64,000 nucleotides of DNA from Sediminicoccus sp. KRV36 (GTDB lineage: Bacteria; Pseudomonadota; Alphaproteobacteria; Acetobacterales; Acetobacteraceae), in contig NZ_CP085081.1 in the NCBI RefSeq assembly GCF_023243115.1, positions 1,860,001-1,924,000 on the forward strand. The letters are read 5' to 3'. Under the pieces are notes generated by a model, which worked only from the letters and a program-made list of their open reading frames with translations, was not told the DNA's origin and did not search any database. Below, piece by piece: positions 39,130 to 49,788 of this stretch. The position numbers and the translations under genes were made by a program. How positions within the stretch are numbered: position 1 is the stretch's first letter; each line of letters begins with the position of its first letter.

Positions 39130-40046
39130 TGCAGCCCGATCCCATGCTGCGGCGTGACCTGGTCGGGTATGGTGAATTTCCGCCCGATCCGCACTGGCCT
39201 GGTGGCGCGCGCATCGCGGTGAATTTCAACCTGAATGTGGAGGGTGGCGGCGAAGCCAGCCTCTACAACGGTGATCTCGTCTCCGAAGGCATGCTGAACG
39301 ATATCGGTGTGCCTGAATTCGCTGGCCGGCGCAGCCCGCTGGTGGAGAGCGTCTTCGAATATGGCAGCCGGCGCGGCGTCTGGCGGCTGCTCGACATCTT
39401 CCGGGATTTCGATGTGCCGGTCAGCGTGCTGGGCGTCGTCCGCGCGCTGGAGCAATCGCCGGGGCTGGTCGCGGCCTGCCTCGCGCGCGGCCATGAGATC
39501 GTCAGCCACGGCTATCGCTGGATTGACTATGGCGCGGTGAGCGAGGCCGTCGAGCGTGAGCACATCCAACGCGCCATTTCGGGATTGCGCGCCCTGACGG
39601 GTGAGGCGCCGCTGGGCTGGATGACCGGCCGGCCCGGCCCCAATACCAGGCGCCTCGTCACGGAAGCAGGTGGCTTTCTCTATGACCGCGACTCACTGGC
39701 CGATGAGCTTCCCTATTGGCTCGACATGCCCAGCGGTCCCCATCTGGTCATCCCGTAGTCGTACGAGACGAACGACAACCGCTTCAACGAGAATAGCGGC
39801 TTTTCCACCGCCGGCCAGTTCTTCGAATACATGCGCGATGCCTTTGACACGCTGTATCGGGAGGGGCTTCGCGGCTCGCCCAAGCTGCTCTCCATCGGCC
39901 TGCACGACCGGCTGATCGGGCGCCCTGGTCGCTCACCGGGGCTGGTGCGCCTCCTGGAGCATATGCGCCGCCATGACGGTGTCTGGTTCTGCCGCGGCGT
40001 GGATATTGCCCGCCATTGGCATGCGCGCTTCCCGGCTTCCCGCTGA
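39129..40046 (+). pseudogene. puuE: PuuE-type allantoinase interrupted by TAG
   Basis: The frame encodes a 305-residue homologue of PuuE, the cofactor-free allantoinase that opens allantoin to allantoate. It is complete except for a TAG at 39756-39758. Before the stop it reads RDLVGYGEFPPDPHWPGGAR through SHGYRWIDYG and ends PHLVIP. The same frame continues after the stop with SYETNDNRFNENSGFSTAG and ends RGVDIARHWHARFPASR. PuuE proteins have Tyr (VIPYTL-type) at the stop position, so TAC or TAT to TAG explains it. Truncation removes about 95 residues, including conserved ones. It is coupled to the NicC-like gene. It is either a recent pseudogene, a readthrough gene or a sequencing error. Confidence 0.88.
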
Positions 40047-40441
40047 AAGACATGCCGCCACGTCGCGGTGAGTGAGTGCAGGGCGTGACGGCTGGCATGG
40101 CCTTTGCAAAGCCTTCACCAAAGCCTTCTCCGGGTGATGGATGATCGGTCTTCCGCTTCGCAACCTGATCGAATTTGAGGCCGCTTGGCCGCGCGGCTGC
40201 CTGCCTCGCGGGCGGGGCTCGGAGTGAGGTCGCCTGTGCCTGAGGCGGGAGCTGTCACCATCCCGCGCCCGGGCATGCATGTTGCAACCCGCCTGGAAGC
40301 AGGCCCGATCGTGCGCGGAGATCCCGCCGCGCGGCGCTCTGCCGACCGGCTCGCCCCATCCGCCAATGCCACGCGGCGCTTTTCCGTCCCCCGTGCCGAT
40401 GGCCCCGTCCTGAACGCCACGCGTCACCCCAAGGAGCTGAC
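40047..40441. other. Intergenic stretch, no gene recognised
   Basis: About 395 bases between the puuE frame and the next binding-protein gene. It holds a tandem 12-base imperfect repeat (AAAGCCTTCACC and AAAGCCTTCTCC at 40108-40131). The promoter of the following ABC operon is probably here, but I cannot place it. A weak ribosome binding site AAGGAG lies 7 bases before the next start. Confidence 0.5.
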
Positions 40442-41530
40442 ATGACCCACGACCCGAACACCCTCTCCCGCCGCAGCGCGTTGGGCCTGCTGGCGGCACC
40501 GGCCGTGCTCTCGGCGCCCGTGCACAGCCAGTCGCTGCGCCGGGTGAGCTTCACGCTGCCCTGGGTGCCCGAGGGCCCGAACCTCATCGCCTATGTCGCG
40601 CGGGCCAATAACTTCTGGGCCGAGGAAGGGCTGGATGTTGAAGTATCGCGCGGAACCGGCTCCACGGCGGCAGCCCAGGCGATCGCGGCGGGCCGCTTCG
40701 ACTACGGCATGGCCGCTGCCTCCGCCGGGTTGCAGATGGCGGCGCGCGGCCTCCCGATCGTGCAGGTCGCCAGCATTTCCTACGATGTGATGATGGCGCT
40801 GGTGGTGCGCGCCGATGGGCCGATCCGCCAGCCTTCCGATCTCAACGGCAAGCGCCTCGCCTCGGTCGCCACCTCCGGCGACTATCCCTTCCTGCAGCCC
40901 TTCGCGGCGGCCAGCGGCATTGACCTGGCCCGCGTCGAGGCCTCGACGGTGGATAACAATGTGCGGCAGCGCGTGCTGGTCGAAGGCCAGGTGGACGCCA
41001 TCACCGGCTTCGCCACCTCCATCGTGCCGGTCTATACGAGCCAGGGCTTCAACACCCGCAGCTTCCTGTTCAGCGCGGCCGGCCTCAGCTTCTACGGCAA
41101 CACCATCATGACCCAGCGCGCGCGCCTGACGAGCGAACCGCAGGTGGCGCGCGGCATCGTGACCGGGCTGATGAAGGCGCAGAAATTCATGCTGCTCAAC
41201 CCGGATGAGGCGCTGCGCATCTTCGCGCGCCAGGTGCCTGAAAGCGCGCTCTCCCGCACGGCGCAGCAACAGGCGCGTGTGGGCCTGGGCATGGCGCGCC
41301 TCGCCGCGCTGCCCGAGCGCGTCTGGAATGAGCCCGTCGGCTTCAGCGAACCGGCCGAGTTCACCCGCATGCTGGACCTCACCATGCGCTATCTCGCCAC
41401 GCCGGGTGATACCCGCCCCGCGCTGGAGGCCGTCGTCACCAATGAGCTTCTGGGGGGTGTCACGATGACGCGCGCCGAATGGCAGCGCGCGGCCGAGCTG
41501 GCCAGCGAGTTCCGCCCGCTGGTCGGCTGA
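40442..41530 (+). CDS. ABC transporter substrate-binding protein (SsuA/NMT1 type)
   Basis: A 362-residue periplasmic binding protein. The N-terminus contains a Tat-like SRRSAL followed by a hydrophobic stretch and cleavage near HSQS. The mature protein shows FTLPWVPEGPNLIAYVARANNFWAEEG and GRFDYGMAAAS, typical of the NMT1/THI5 group. An AAGGAG ribosome binding site precedes the ATG. It shares an operon with one ATPase and two permeases. Its ligand is probably a small nitrogen or sulfur compound used by the upstream enzymes. Confidence 0.92.
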   Translation: MTHDPNTLSRRSALGLLAAPAVLSAPVHSQSLRRVSFTLPWVPEGPNLIAYVARANNFWAEEGLDVEVSRGTGSTAAAQAIAAGRFDYGMAAASAGLQMAARGLPIVQVASISYDVMMALVVRADGPIRQPSDLNGKRLASVATSGDYPFLQPFAAASGIDLARVEASTVDNNVRQRVLVEGQVDAITGFATSIVPVYTSQGFNTRSFLFSAAGLSFYGNTIMTQRARLTSEPQVARGIVTGLMKAQKFMLLNPDEALRIFARQVPESALSRTAQQQARVGLGMARLAALPERVWNEPVGFSEPAEFTRMLDLTMRYLATPGDTRPALEAVVTNELLGGVTMTRAEWQRAAELASEFRPLVG

Positions 41531-42321
41531 TGCGCGGCCCCACCCCCGCGATCCGCTTCGACGCGGTTGCGAAGACCTACCCGGTGCGCCCCTTGCCGCT
41601 GCGCGCCGTGGAGCGGGTCAGCTTCGCCGTCGCCAGGGGTGAATTCGTCGCTCTCCTGGGCCCTTCGGGCTGCGGCAAATCCACCTTGCTGGCCATGGCC
41701 GCCGGGCTGGAAGCACCGACCGAGGGGATGGTGGAGGTCGGCGGTGCCATGCTGGAGAAACCGCACCGCGACACCGCGCTGATGTTCCAGGATGCCACCC
41801 TGCTGCCCTGGCTCTCCGTGCTCGACAACGTGCTGTTTCCGGCCACCATCCGCAAGCTGCGGCGCGAGGAGGTTCTGCCCCGCGCCATGCAGCTGATCGA
41901 GATGGTCGGGCTCAAGGGCTTTGAGCGCCGCCGCCCGCATGAGCTCTCGGGGGGCATGCGTCAGCGCGCCGCGATCTGCCGCGCGCTGGTGCTGGATCCG
42001 CAACTTCTGCTGATGGACGAGCCCTTCAGCGCGCTGGACGCCATCACCCGTGACGAGATGGCGGTGGTGCTGCTCGATATCTGGCAGCACACCGCCAAAT
42101 CCGCGATCTTCGTGACGCATTCCATCCGTGAGGCGGTCCTGCTCGCGGATCGTGTCATGGTGATGAGCCGCCGGCCCGCCACCATTGCCGAGGAACTCGT
42201 CATTCCCTTCGCCCGGCCGCGCTTGCCCGATCTCGCCGACAGTCAGGAATTCACCGATATCTGCGCCCATCTGCGCGCCACCATCGCGCATGGGATGGCG
42301 GGGCCGGATACGGGCCGATGA
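41530..42321 (+). CDS. ABC transporter ATPase (SsuB type)
   Basis: A 263-residue ATPase with Walker A GPSGCGKST, signature LSGGMRQR, Walker B LLLMDEPFSALD and VTHSIREAV. The ATG at 41530 overlaps the binding-protein stop by one base (TGATG). It must drive both of the following permeases, since no second ATPase is present. It is a close relative in type to the ATPase at 20986, but clearly diverged. Confidence 0.94.
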   Translation: MRGPTPAIRFDAVAKTYPVRPLPLRAVERVSFAVARGEFVALLGPSGCGKSTLLAMAAGLEAPTEGMVEVGGAMLEKPHRDTALMFQDATLLPWLSVLDNVLFPATIRKLRREEVLPRAMQLIEMVGLKGFERRRPHELSGGMRQRAAICRALVLDPQLLLMDEPFSALDAITRDEMAVVLLDIWQHTAKSAIFVTHSIREAVLLADRVMVMSRRPATIAEELVIPFARPRLPDLADSQEFTDICAHLRATIAHGMAGPDTGR

Positions 42322-43085
42322 TGCGCGCGGGGGAGCTCCCGCGGCAGGCGGGCTGGGCGCTGCTGGGCGTTGCGCTGATCCTTGGCGCCTGGCAGGGCCT
42401 GGTGAATTGGGCCGGCCTGCCCGAGGTGTTGCTGCCCGCCCCGCGCGCCGTGCTGGACAGTCTGTGGCGCTCGGTCGGCATCCTGCCGCGGCATGCGGGT
42501 GCGACGGCCTTCGTGGCCCTGGGCGGCTTCGCCCTGGCCATCCTGGCCGGCACCGCCATCGCCGCCGTGATGGCGCTTTCCGTCCTGGTGAGCCGCATGC
42601 TCTATCCGAACCTGCTGATCTTTCAGCTGTTGCCGAAGGTGGCGCTCGGGCCGCTCTTTGTGGTTTGGCTGGGCATCGGGGTGCCGTCGCTGCTGGCCTT
42701 CGCAACCTTCGTCAGCGTCTTCCCCGTGGCGATCGGCACATTGACGGGGCTGAAATCCGCCGATCCTGGGCTGATCCGCCTGTCGCGCTCGCTCGGAGCC
42801 AGCGAGTGGCAGATGTTCCGTCACATCCGGCTGCCCGGCGCGCTGCCCTTTTTCTTCGCGGGCGCCAAGGTGGCCGCCACCATGGCCGTCACCGGCGCGG
42901 TGGTGGGTGAGTTCATTTCGGCCCGCGCCGGGCTTGGCTGGCTGGTCACACAGGCGGCAGCACGGGCGGATACGGCGCTGATGTTCGCGGCCCTGGCCGT
43001 CCTCGCGGCGCTGGGGGCCGCGCTATACGGCCTGGTCTGCCTCGCTGAGGCCGCGGCCCGGCGCCGCTGGGGAACCGCCGCATGA
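42318..43085 (+). CDS. ABC transporter permease, first of two
   Basis: A 255-residue SsuC/TauC-type permease with about six membrane segments. The EAA-like loop is GASEWQMFRHIRLPGALPFFFAGAK. Two ATG codons in series (42318 and 42321) overlap the ATPase stop. It overlaps the second permease start by 4 bases. Being encoded next to a distinct homologue suggests a heterodimeric channel. Confidence 0.93.
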   Translation: MMRAGELPRQAGWALLGVALILGAWQGLVNWAGLPEVLLPAPRAVLDSLWRSVGILPRHAGATAFVALGGFALAILAGTAIAAVMALSVLVSRMLYPNLLIFQLLPKVALGPLFVVWLGIGVPSLLAFATFVSVFPVAIGTLTGLKSADPGLIRLSRSLGASEWQMFRHIRLPGALPFFFAGAKVAATMAVTGAVVGEFISARAGLGWLVTQAAARADTALMFAALAVLAALGAALYGLVCLAEAAARRRWGTAA

Positions 43086-43867
43086 ATCCCGAACGCGGCC
43101 GCGCGGGCGATCTCATCCTGGGCTTCCTCGCGATCGGCCTGGCCGTTGGCGTCTGGGAGGTGTCCGTCCACCTGTTCCGCGTCTCGCCCACGCTGCTGGC
43201 GCCGCCGACGGCCGTCTGGGCCGCCATGATGGAGCATCCGGCCATCCTGCTGGAACAGGCGCGCTCCACCGCCTGGGAGACGGCCCTGGGTTTCCTGTTG
43301 GCCAGCCTCTTCGGCGTTGTCGGCGGCGCGCTGCTCTCGGCCTCGGCCACGCTGCGGGCCATCGTGATGCCCTGGGTCCTGGCCCTGCAGATCGTGCCCA
43401 AGATGGCGCTGGCGCCGCTATTCGTGGTTTGGCTTGGCGTGGGGGCACCCTGCCGGCTGGCCTTCGCCATCTTCATCGGCTTCTTCCCCGTGCTGGTCGG
43501 CACGCTGAGCGGCCTGCGCAGCGCTGACAGCGGTGCGCTGCGCCTCTGCGCCAGCCTGGGCGCCACGCGTTGGCAGACCGGATGGCGCGTGCGCCTGCCC
43601 TATGCCATCCCGCAGATCCTGGCGGGCATGAAGACCGCCGCGACGATGGCGCTGCTCGGCATCGTCATCGGGGAGTTCGTCACCGCGCAGCAGGGGCTTG
43701 GCTACATCGTGATGTTCGCCTCATCCCTGGGCGAAGTGGGGCTGGTGATGGCCGCGTTGCTGATGCTCTGCGCGATCGGTGCGGTGCTCTACGGGGCGGT
43801 CATGGTGCTGGAGGCCGGCTTCGCCCGCTGGTACGCGGCACCCATCACCGTGGGCGCCTTCGGATAG
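43082..43867 (+). CDS. ABC transporter permease, second of two
   Basis: A 261-residue permease of the same family as its neighbour, with EAA-like loop GATRWQTGWRVRLPYAIPQILAGMK and the GEFVTAQQGLG segment. It starts in an ATGA overlap with the first permease. The pair plus one ATPase and one binding protein make a complete importer if the channel is a heterodimer. It ends the plus-strand run. Confidence 0.93.
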   Translation: MNPERGRAGDLILGFLAIGLAVGVWEVSVHLFRVSPTLLAPPTAVWAAMMEHPAILLEQARSTAWETALGFLLASLFGVVGGALLSASATLRAIVMPWVLALQIVPKMALAPLFVVWLGVGAPCRLAFAIFIGFFPVLVGTLSGLRSADSGALRLCASLGATRWQTGWRVRLPYAIPQILAGMKTAATMALLGIVIGEFVTAQQGLGYIVMFASSLGEVGLVMAALLMLCAIGAVLYGAVMVLEAGFARWYAAPITVGAFG

Positions 43868-44044
43868 GCGGCAGATCGTCCGGGACATGGATTCTGCAGC
43901 ATCATTCGTTCAGGCAAGCGTGCGAGGGGCAGCACCGCCATCACCGCCGGCCGCGTGGTGCTCGCTGCCACGAAGGCGGTGGCCGGGCTCGGCGGTGGCG
44001 GCACCGGGCATGCCCAGCCTGCCATGCGGCATCACGCGGATGCG

Positions 44045-44569
44045 TCACTCCGCCGCGGGAACCGTCTCCGGCGTGCCGGCCTTGGCCTGAAGTTCCAGCA
44101 GTTCCGGGTCGTTATATTGCGGGCGACGCGGCTTGGCCGTGGAGAGCAGCGTCTGCACGTGGCAATCGGTGTCGCCGGTGTTGTAGAGCTCGTGCTGAAG
44201 CCCGATGGGCAGCTGGACCATGTCCCACTTGCCGAGCGTCAGGTCCGTGACCTCATCGCCATCGAAGCAGCGCACCAGGCACTGGCCGTCCAGGATGAAA
44301 AAGACCTCCTCCGTTTCGTGGCAGTGCATCGGGATCATATTGCCCACAGGCACCGTCTGAAGGGACATGGTGAAGGCCGTGGCGGGCACGCCACCGCGCA
44401 GATCGTTGTGGTCCACCGAGCCGCTGGCGCCCAGATACCGGCGCTGGATGCGCGCGAACTTGGGGTCCTTTGCCGTCTCGAAGCCAAACACAGTCCAGTC
44501 AGCCCGCCGATTTTCGAAGCGGGCGACCCGGCGCGCGAGCCGGTCCGCGAGGGTTGCACCTTTGGACAT
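44045..44569 (-). CDS. Cupin-domain protein
   Basis: A 174-residue cupin. The metal site is seen in MIPMHCHETEEVFFILDGQCLVR and the later LPIGLQHELYNTGD. These provide the His, His, Glu and His ligands of a germin-like motif. The N-terminal segment FENRRADWTVFGFET is not one I recognise. It stands alone on the minus strand, downstream of the desaturase gene across a 300-base gap. A dioxygenase or isomerase role is possible; function unassigned. Confidence 0.82.
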   Translation of the reverse strand: MSKGATLADRLARRVARFENRRADWTVFGFETAKDPKFARIQRRYLGASGSVDHNDLRGGVPATAFTMSLQTVPVGNMIPMHCHETEEVFFILDGQCLVRCFDGDEVTDLTLGKWDMVQLPIGLQHELYNTGDTDCHVQTLLSTAKPRRPQYNDPELLELQAKAGTPETVPAAE

Positions 44570-44876
44570 CTGCTTTTCCCGTCTTGTGCGAGCCTATGTC
44601 TACGACGCCAATCTGCCGCTCGTCATGGGAAATTCACGGGGCAAAGGGCTCGGCCAAAGGCCTGCGTTCCGCGTTGCTGAACGATTGGCCGTCGGCATGC
44701 GAAAACTTTAGGCATGCCTGCGCGCGGATGGATGCTGCGTCAGGCAGCGGGAGCCGGCACGCATGGATCGGTGCGCCCGGCAGCGGCCTGCCGGCGACAC
44801 GCCATGAGCACCCAGCCGCGACGTTGAGCCACCGAACCCTGGGCTTTTCCGGGCGTCACAGGGCGTTGGTCCAGGC
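44570..44876. other. Intergenic stretch, no gene recognised
   Basis: Just over 300 bases upstream of the minus-strand cupin and downstream of the desaturase. It must contain the cupin promoter. I see no convincing -10/-35 pair, small gene or terminator. Confidence 0.45.
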
Positions 44877-45791
44877 TCACCGAAGCCGCGCCAGAAACCC
44901 CCGGTGCCAATTCACATAGCCCGGATGCACATGCGCCAGCTTTCCCCGCAGCAGCGCATGCGCTGCCTCCAGCCGGTGGAAGGGGATGAAGGGATAGAGG
45001 TGATGCTCGGCGTGATAGGGCATGTTCCACATGATCAGCCGCAGCAGCGGATTGGTCAGCATGGTGCGCGTATTGGTCAGACCGTCACGCTCCTGTGAGC
45101 ACAGCGTGTGCTCGGTGAACAGGTAAGCCCGCAGCAGCGGCTGGCCGAGCAGCTGCGGCAGCACCCAGTAAAGCAACAGCGCCTGCCAGCCGAAGGCCCA
45201 GACCACCAGCACCGCCACCGCCAGCACGAACGCCACCATCCAGCGCATGCTGCGGATCACGCGCGGCGCGGTCTCGGGTTGGAAATAGGGATAGGCCGAG
45301 TAATCGCCGCGCAGCCCATCCACCGCGAAGCGAAAGCGCGAGCGCCAGTAGGGAATGGCCAGCATGCGCACCAGATAGCCCCGAATCTCCAGCGGGGCGG
45401 CCTGCTGGAGCAACTCCGGATCCTTCGCCGGGTCCTGGGTGTGGCGGTGATGCGCCAGATGATAGACCTGATAGAAATGCCAGTTGAACAGCGATGGCGC
45501 GCCAGCGAGCCAGCCCACGGTCGCGTTCAGCCGGCGCGTGGCGAAGGCGGTCTGGTGCATCGTCTCGTGGAAGGGCGCGAACAGCGCCGCCTGCATGATG
45601 CCGAGCGCGAGGATCGCGGGCGCCTTCCACCAGCCCGGCAGCAGCGCCACCAGGGCGCCCGCGCAGAGCAGCAGGCCCAGATGGATGGCCAGCCGGCGCA
45701 GCCCCTCGGCATCCGAACGCCCGGCCAGATGCATCATCGCCGCCGGCGCGGGCGCGCGGATATGCGCCTGCTCATGGGTCAATCCACTCAT
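44877..45791 (-). CDS. Membrane fatty-acid-desaturase-like protein
   Basis: A 304-residue di-iron membrane desaturase/hydroxylase. The three His boxes are HETMH (75-79), HLAHHRH (111-117) and HAEHH (260-264). Hydrophobic segments flank them in the expected pattern. The ATG at 45791 was preferred to a longer upstream frame because it gives a normal length and the family fold starts there. It does not belong obviously to the nitrogen pathway; it may modify lipids or oxidise an alkyl substrate. It lies 178 bases downstream of the M20 hydrolase in the same direction. Confidence 0.87.
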   Translation of the reverse strand: MSGLTHEQAHIRAPAPAAMMHLAGRSDAEGLRRLAIHLGLLLCAGALVALLPGWWKAPAILALGIMQAALFAPFHETMHQTAFATRRLNATVGWLAGAPSLFNWHFYQVYHLAHHRHTQDPAKDPELLQQAAPLEIRGYLVRMLAIPYWRSRFRFAVDGLRGDYSAYPYFQPETAPRVIRSMRWMVAFVLAVAVLVVWAFGWQALLLYWVLPQLLGQPLLRAYLFTEHTLCSQERDGLTNTRTMLTNPLLRLIMWNMPYHAEHHLYPFIPFHRLEAAHALLRGKLAHVHPGYVNWHRGFLARLR

Positions 45792-45969
45792 GCCGCTCGC
45801 TCCTGGATGAGGGCCCGTCGGGAAGGGACTGCCCTGGATCACATCCGCAGGCTGAGCCGGCGGCTGGGCGACAACAAGCGCCAAGCTGCCGCCTGGATAT
45901 CGGCACCGGGCGTTTCAGCCCAACTGCCAGGCATTCCGGTACGGGCCTGCCTCATCCCGCCGCATCGGG

Positions 45970-47235
<1,266 letters not shown>

Positions 47236-47239
47236 GCGC

Positions 47240-48205
47240 CTATTCCTCCACCGGGACCCGCGCCTCGGCCACCACCTGGCGCCAACGCGCCATGTCACGC
47301 CGCCAGGAGGCATCGAAGGCGGCCGCATCCTCGGCATTGGGCACCGCACCCAGTGCCCGCAGCCGCTCCTGCCCGAGCGGTGATTGCGCGGCCTCCGTGA
47401 AGGCGCGGGAGAGCTGCGCCACCACGGCCGGGTTCATCCCCGCCGGGCCAAAGGGCCCCACCCAGCTCACCACCACGAAATCGGCGATGCCGGCCTCCGC
47501 CATGGTCGGCACATCGGGCAAGGTCGGTGCCCGCGCGCCGGAGGTGACGGCCAATGCGCGCAGCGCGCCCCCCTGGATCTGCCCCATCACGGAGGGCAGG
47601 TTGTCAAAGATCACCTGGATCTGGCCCGAGCGAAGGTCGGTCGAGGAATTGCCCGCGCCGCGATACGGCACATGCACCATCTCCAACCCGGTGCGCAGCT
47701 TGAACAATTCACCCGTCAGATGGATCGAGGTGCCCACACCGGTCGAGCCGAAATTGATCCCCCCCGGCTGGCGCCGCGCGAGGGCGATGAACCCCTCAAC
47801 ATCCCGCGCGGATGAGGCCGCGTTGACCACCATCACATTGGGAAAATCAGCCACGCGCGCGATGGCGGTGAAATCCCGGTCCGGATTGAACGGCAGGTTG
47901 CGCCGCACGGCCGGTGTGACGCCGTGCGAGCCGCCGCCGCCCATCACCAGCGTGTATCCATCAGGGGCCGCCTTGGCCACGAAATCACTGCCGATGACGC
48001 CGCCCGCCCCGGTCCGGTTCTCGACGATGATCGGATTGCCAAGCCGTTCGCGCATCAGATCCGCCATCACCCGCGCCACAAGGTCCAGCGAGCCCCCCGG
48101 CCCATAGCCGACGATGAGGCGGATCGGCCGCCCTGGCTCCAGCTGCGCCGAGGCGGGCGCGATGCTGGCCAGCAGCCCCGTCAGAATCATCAGGAAACGG
48201 ATCAT
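47240..48205 (-). CDS. Tripartite tricarboxylate transporter binding protein (TctC/Bug type)
   Basis: A 321-residue periplasmic Bug-family protein. It has a signal peptide (MIRFLMILTGLLASIAPASA) and the family motifs IRLIVGYGPGGSLDLVARV, VENRTGAGG and DGYTLVMG. Bug proteins bind carboxylates, amides or nicotinate-like compounds for TctAB or act as sensors. No TctA or TctB gene is in the window. The ATG overlaps the hyuB stop as ATGA. Confidence 0.92.
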   Translation of the reverse strand: MIRFLMILTGLLASIAPASAQLEPGRPIRLIVGYGPGGSLDLVARVMADLMRERLGNPIIVENRTGAGGVIGSDFVAKAAPDGYTLVMGGGGSHGVTPAVRRNLPFNPDRDFTAIARVADFPNVMVVNAASSARDVEGFIALARRQPGGINFGSTGVGTSIHLTGELFKLRTGLEMVHVPYRGAGNSSTDLRSGQIQVIFDNLPSVMGQIQGGALRALAVTSGARAPTLPDVPTMAEAGIADFVVVSWVGPFGPAGMNPAVVAQLSRAFTEAAQSPLGQERLRALGAVPNAEDAAAFDASWRRDMARWRQVVAEARVPVEE

Positions 48206-49788
48206 GTCGCTTCTCCCCAGCCGCCGGCGCCCGCGGTCCCCATGACCAGCCGATCACCTGTGTGCAGCACCGTGCTCAGCTTCGAACGGATCACTTCGCG
48301 CGTGCCATCGCCGCGCAGGATATGGGCCTCGGCCATCTGGCCGGGCGCGCCGCCGAAGCTGCCGCGCGGCGCGTGGAGATGCCGCTCACCCCTGAAGCTC
48401 AGCGTCAGGGGGCCCTGCAGCACCTCGTATTCGCGCGTGATGCCGCAGCCGCCCGGGTGCTGGCCCGCACCGCCCGAACCCCGCCGCACCCCCACATGAT
48501 GCACGCGCAGCGGCGCATCGCATTCCAGCACTTCGGCCGGCTGGTTCATCGTGTTGCTGACATCGGTGGAAATCCCGCTGACGCCCGGCCCGAAAGCCGA
48601 GCCACCGCTGCCGCCGGCCACCACCTCGGTCATCACGTAGCTGCTGCCATCGGCCCGCCGCCCGCCGATCGAGACGATGCAGGAGACGCCGGAATTGGCT
48701 GCCGGAATCCGCTCCGGCAGGGCCTGCGCCAGCGCGCCGAGAATGGCGTTGGTCAGCACCTTGACCGTGGCGGTGCGCGCATTCACGGCCGCCGGCGGGC
48801 GCGGATTCACCACGCTGCCCTCGGGCAGGATGAGGCGCAGCGGGCGGAAGCAGCCGCCATTATTCGGGATATCCGGCCCGGTCACGGCGCGCAGCGCGAA
48901 GAAGGCTCCCGCCATCACGCCGGCGGGTGCCGCATTCACCGGCCCGCGCACCTGCGGCGATGAGCCGGTAAAATCAATGGTGAGCGTGTCATCGGCGATG
49001 GTGACGGCCACCTGGATCGGCACCGGGCGGTCCAGATCCACGCCGTCATTGTCCACGAGGTCCGCATAGTGCCAGGTGCCGTCGGGGATGGCGCGGATGG
49101 CCGCGCGGGTCGCGGTCTCGGCCAGGCGGATCAATTCGCGCAGCATGGCGGTCAGCGGCGCCACGCCGTGCCGTGCGGCCAGCTCCGTCATGCGCAGGGC
49201 GCCGGTGCGGCAGGCGGAAATCTGTGCGTTGAGGTCCCATTCGAAGGCATCTGGCGTGCGGATGTTGCAGGCGATGATGCGCATGATCTGCGCGTCCATC
49301 ACCCCCTCGCGCGCCAGCTGCAGTGGCGGCAGGCGCAAGCCCTCCTGATAGATTTCCGTGGCATTGGTCGGCACCGAGCCGGGCGAGAGCCCGCCCATAT
49401 CCTGGTGATGCAGGATGGTGGCCGAAAGGGCGATCACCGCCCCCTCGGCAAAGACCGGCACGAGCAGCGAGACATCGGGGATATGCGTGCCGCCATCATA
49501 GGGGTCGTTCATCAAGTAGATGTCGCCGGGGCGCATCGTGGCAGTCGGGAAGACCTGCGTCAGCTTCGCCACCGCCGGCACCAGGCAGCCCAGCAGCAAG
49601 GGCAGTGAGACGGATTGCGCCAGCACCGTGCCATCCGGCAGGAACAGGCTGGCCGAGGCGTCATTCGCCTCACGCACGATGGGCGAGACGGCGCTGCGCA
49701 GCATGATGCCCTGCATCTCCTCCGCGATGCCCTCGATGCGGCGACGGATGATCTCGATGCTGGCGGGATCCAGCCTGAACGCGTTCAT
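48202..49788 (-). CDS. hyuB: Hydantoinase/oxoprolinase subunit B, second set
   Basis: A 528-residue HyuB. Landmarks are NDPYDGGTHIPDVSLL, LHHQDMGGLSPGS, GGSGGSAFGPGVSG and the tail TGDRLVMGTAGAGGWG. It is shorter than the HyuB at 18269 and lacks its C-terminal extension; the C-terminal glycine-rich end is the more classical type. The ATG overlaps the hyuA stop, and the stop overlaps the TctC-type gene. The M20 hydrolase two genes on suggests a hydantoin to N-carbamoyl to amino acid sequence. Confidence 0.93.
   Translation of the reverse strand: MNAFRLDPASIEIIRRRIEGIAEEMQGIMLRSAVSPIVREANDASASLFLPDGTVLAQSVSLPLLLGCLVPAVAKLTQVFPTATMRPGDIYLMNDPYDGGTHIPDVSLLVPVFAEGAVIALSATILHHQDMGGLSPGSVPTNATEIYQEGLRLPPLQLAREGVMDAQIMRIIACNIRTPDAFEWDLNAQISACRTGALRMTELAARHGVAPLTAMLRELIRLAETATRAAIRAIPDGTWHYADLVDNDGVDLDRPVPIQVAVTIADDTLTIDFTGSSPQVRGPVNAAPAGVMAGAFFALRAVTGPDIPNNGGCFRPLRLILPEGSVVNPRPPAAVNARTATVKVLTNAILGALAQALPERIPAANSGVSCIVSIGGRRADGSSYVMTEVVAGGSGGSAFGPGVSGISTDVSNTMNQPAEVLECDAPLRVHHVGVRRGSGGAGQHPGGCGITREYEVLQGPLTLSFRGERHLHAPRGSFGGAPGQMAEAHILRGDGTREVIRSKLSTVLHTGDRLVMGTAGAGGWGEAT

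Noticed and set aside
40108..40131. Tandem 12-base imperfect repeat
   Set aside because: Only two copies with one mismatch in an intergenic stretch and no symmetry or link to a regulator; too weak for a functional claim.
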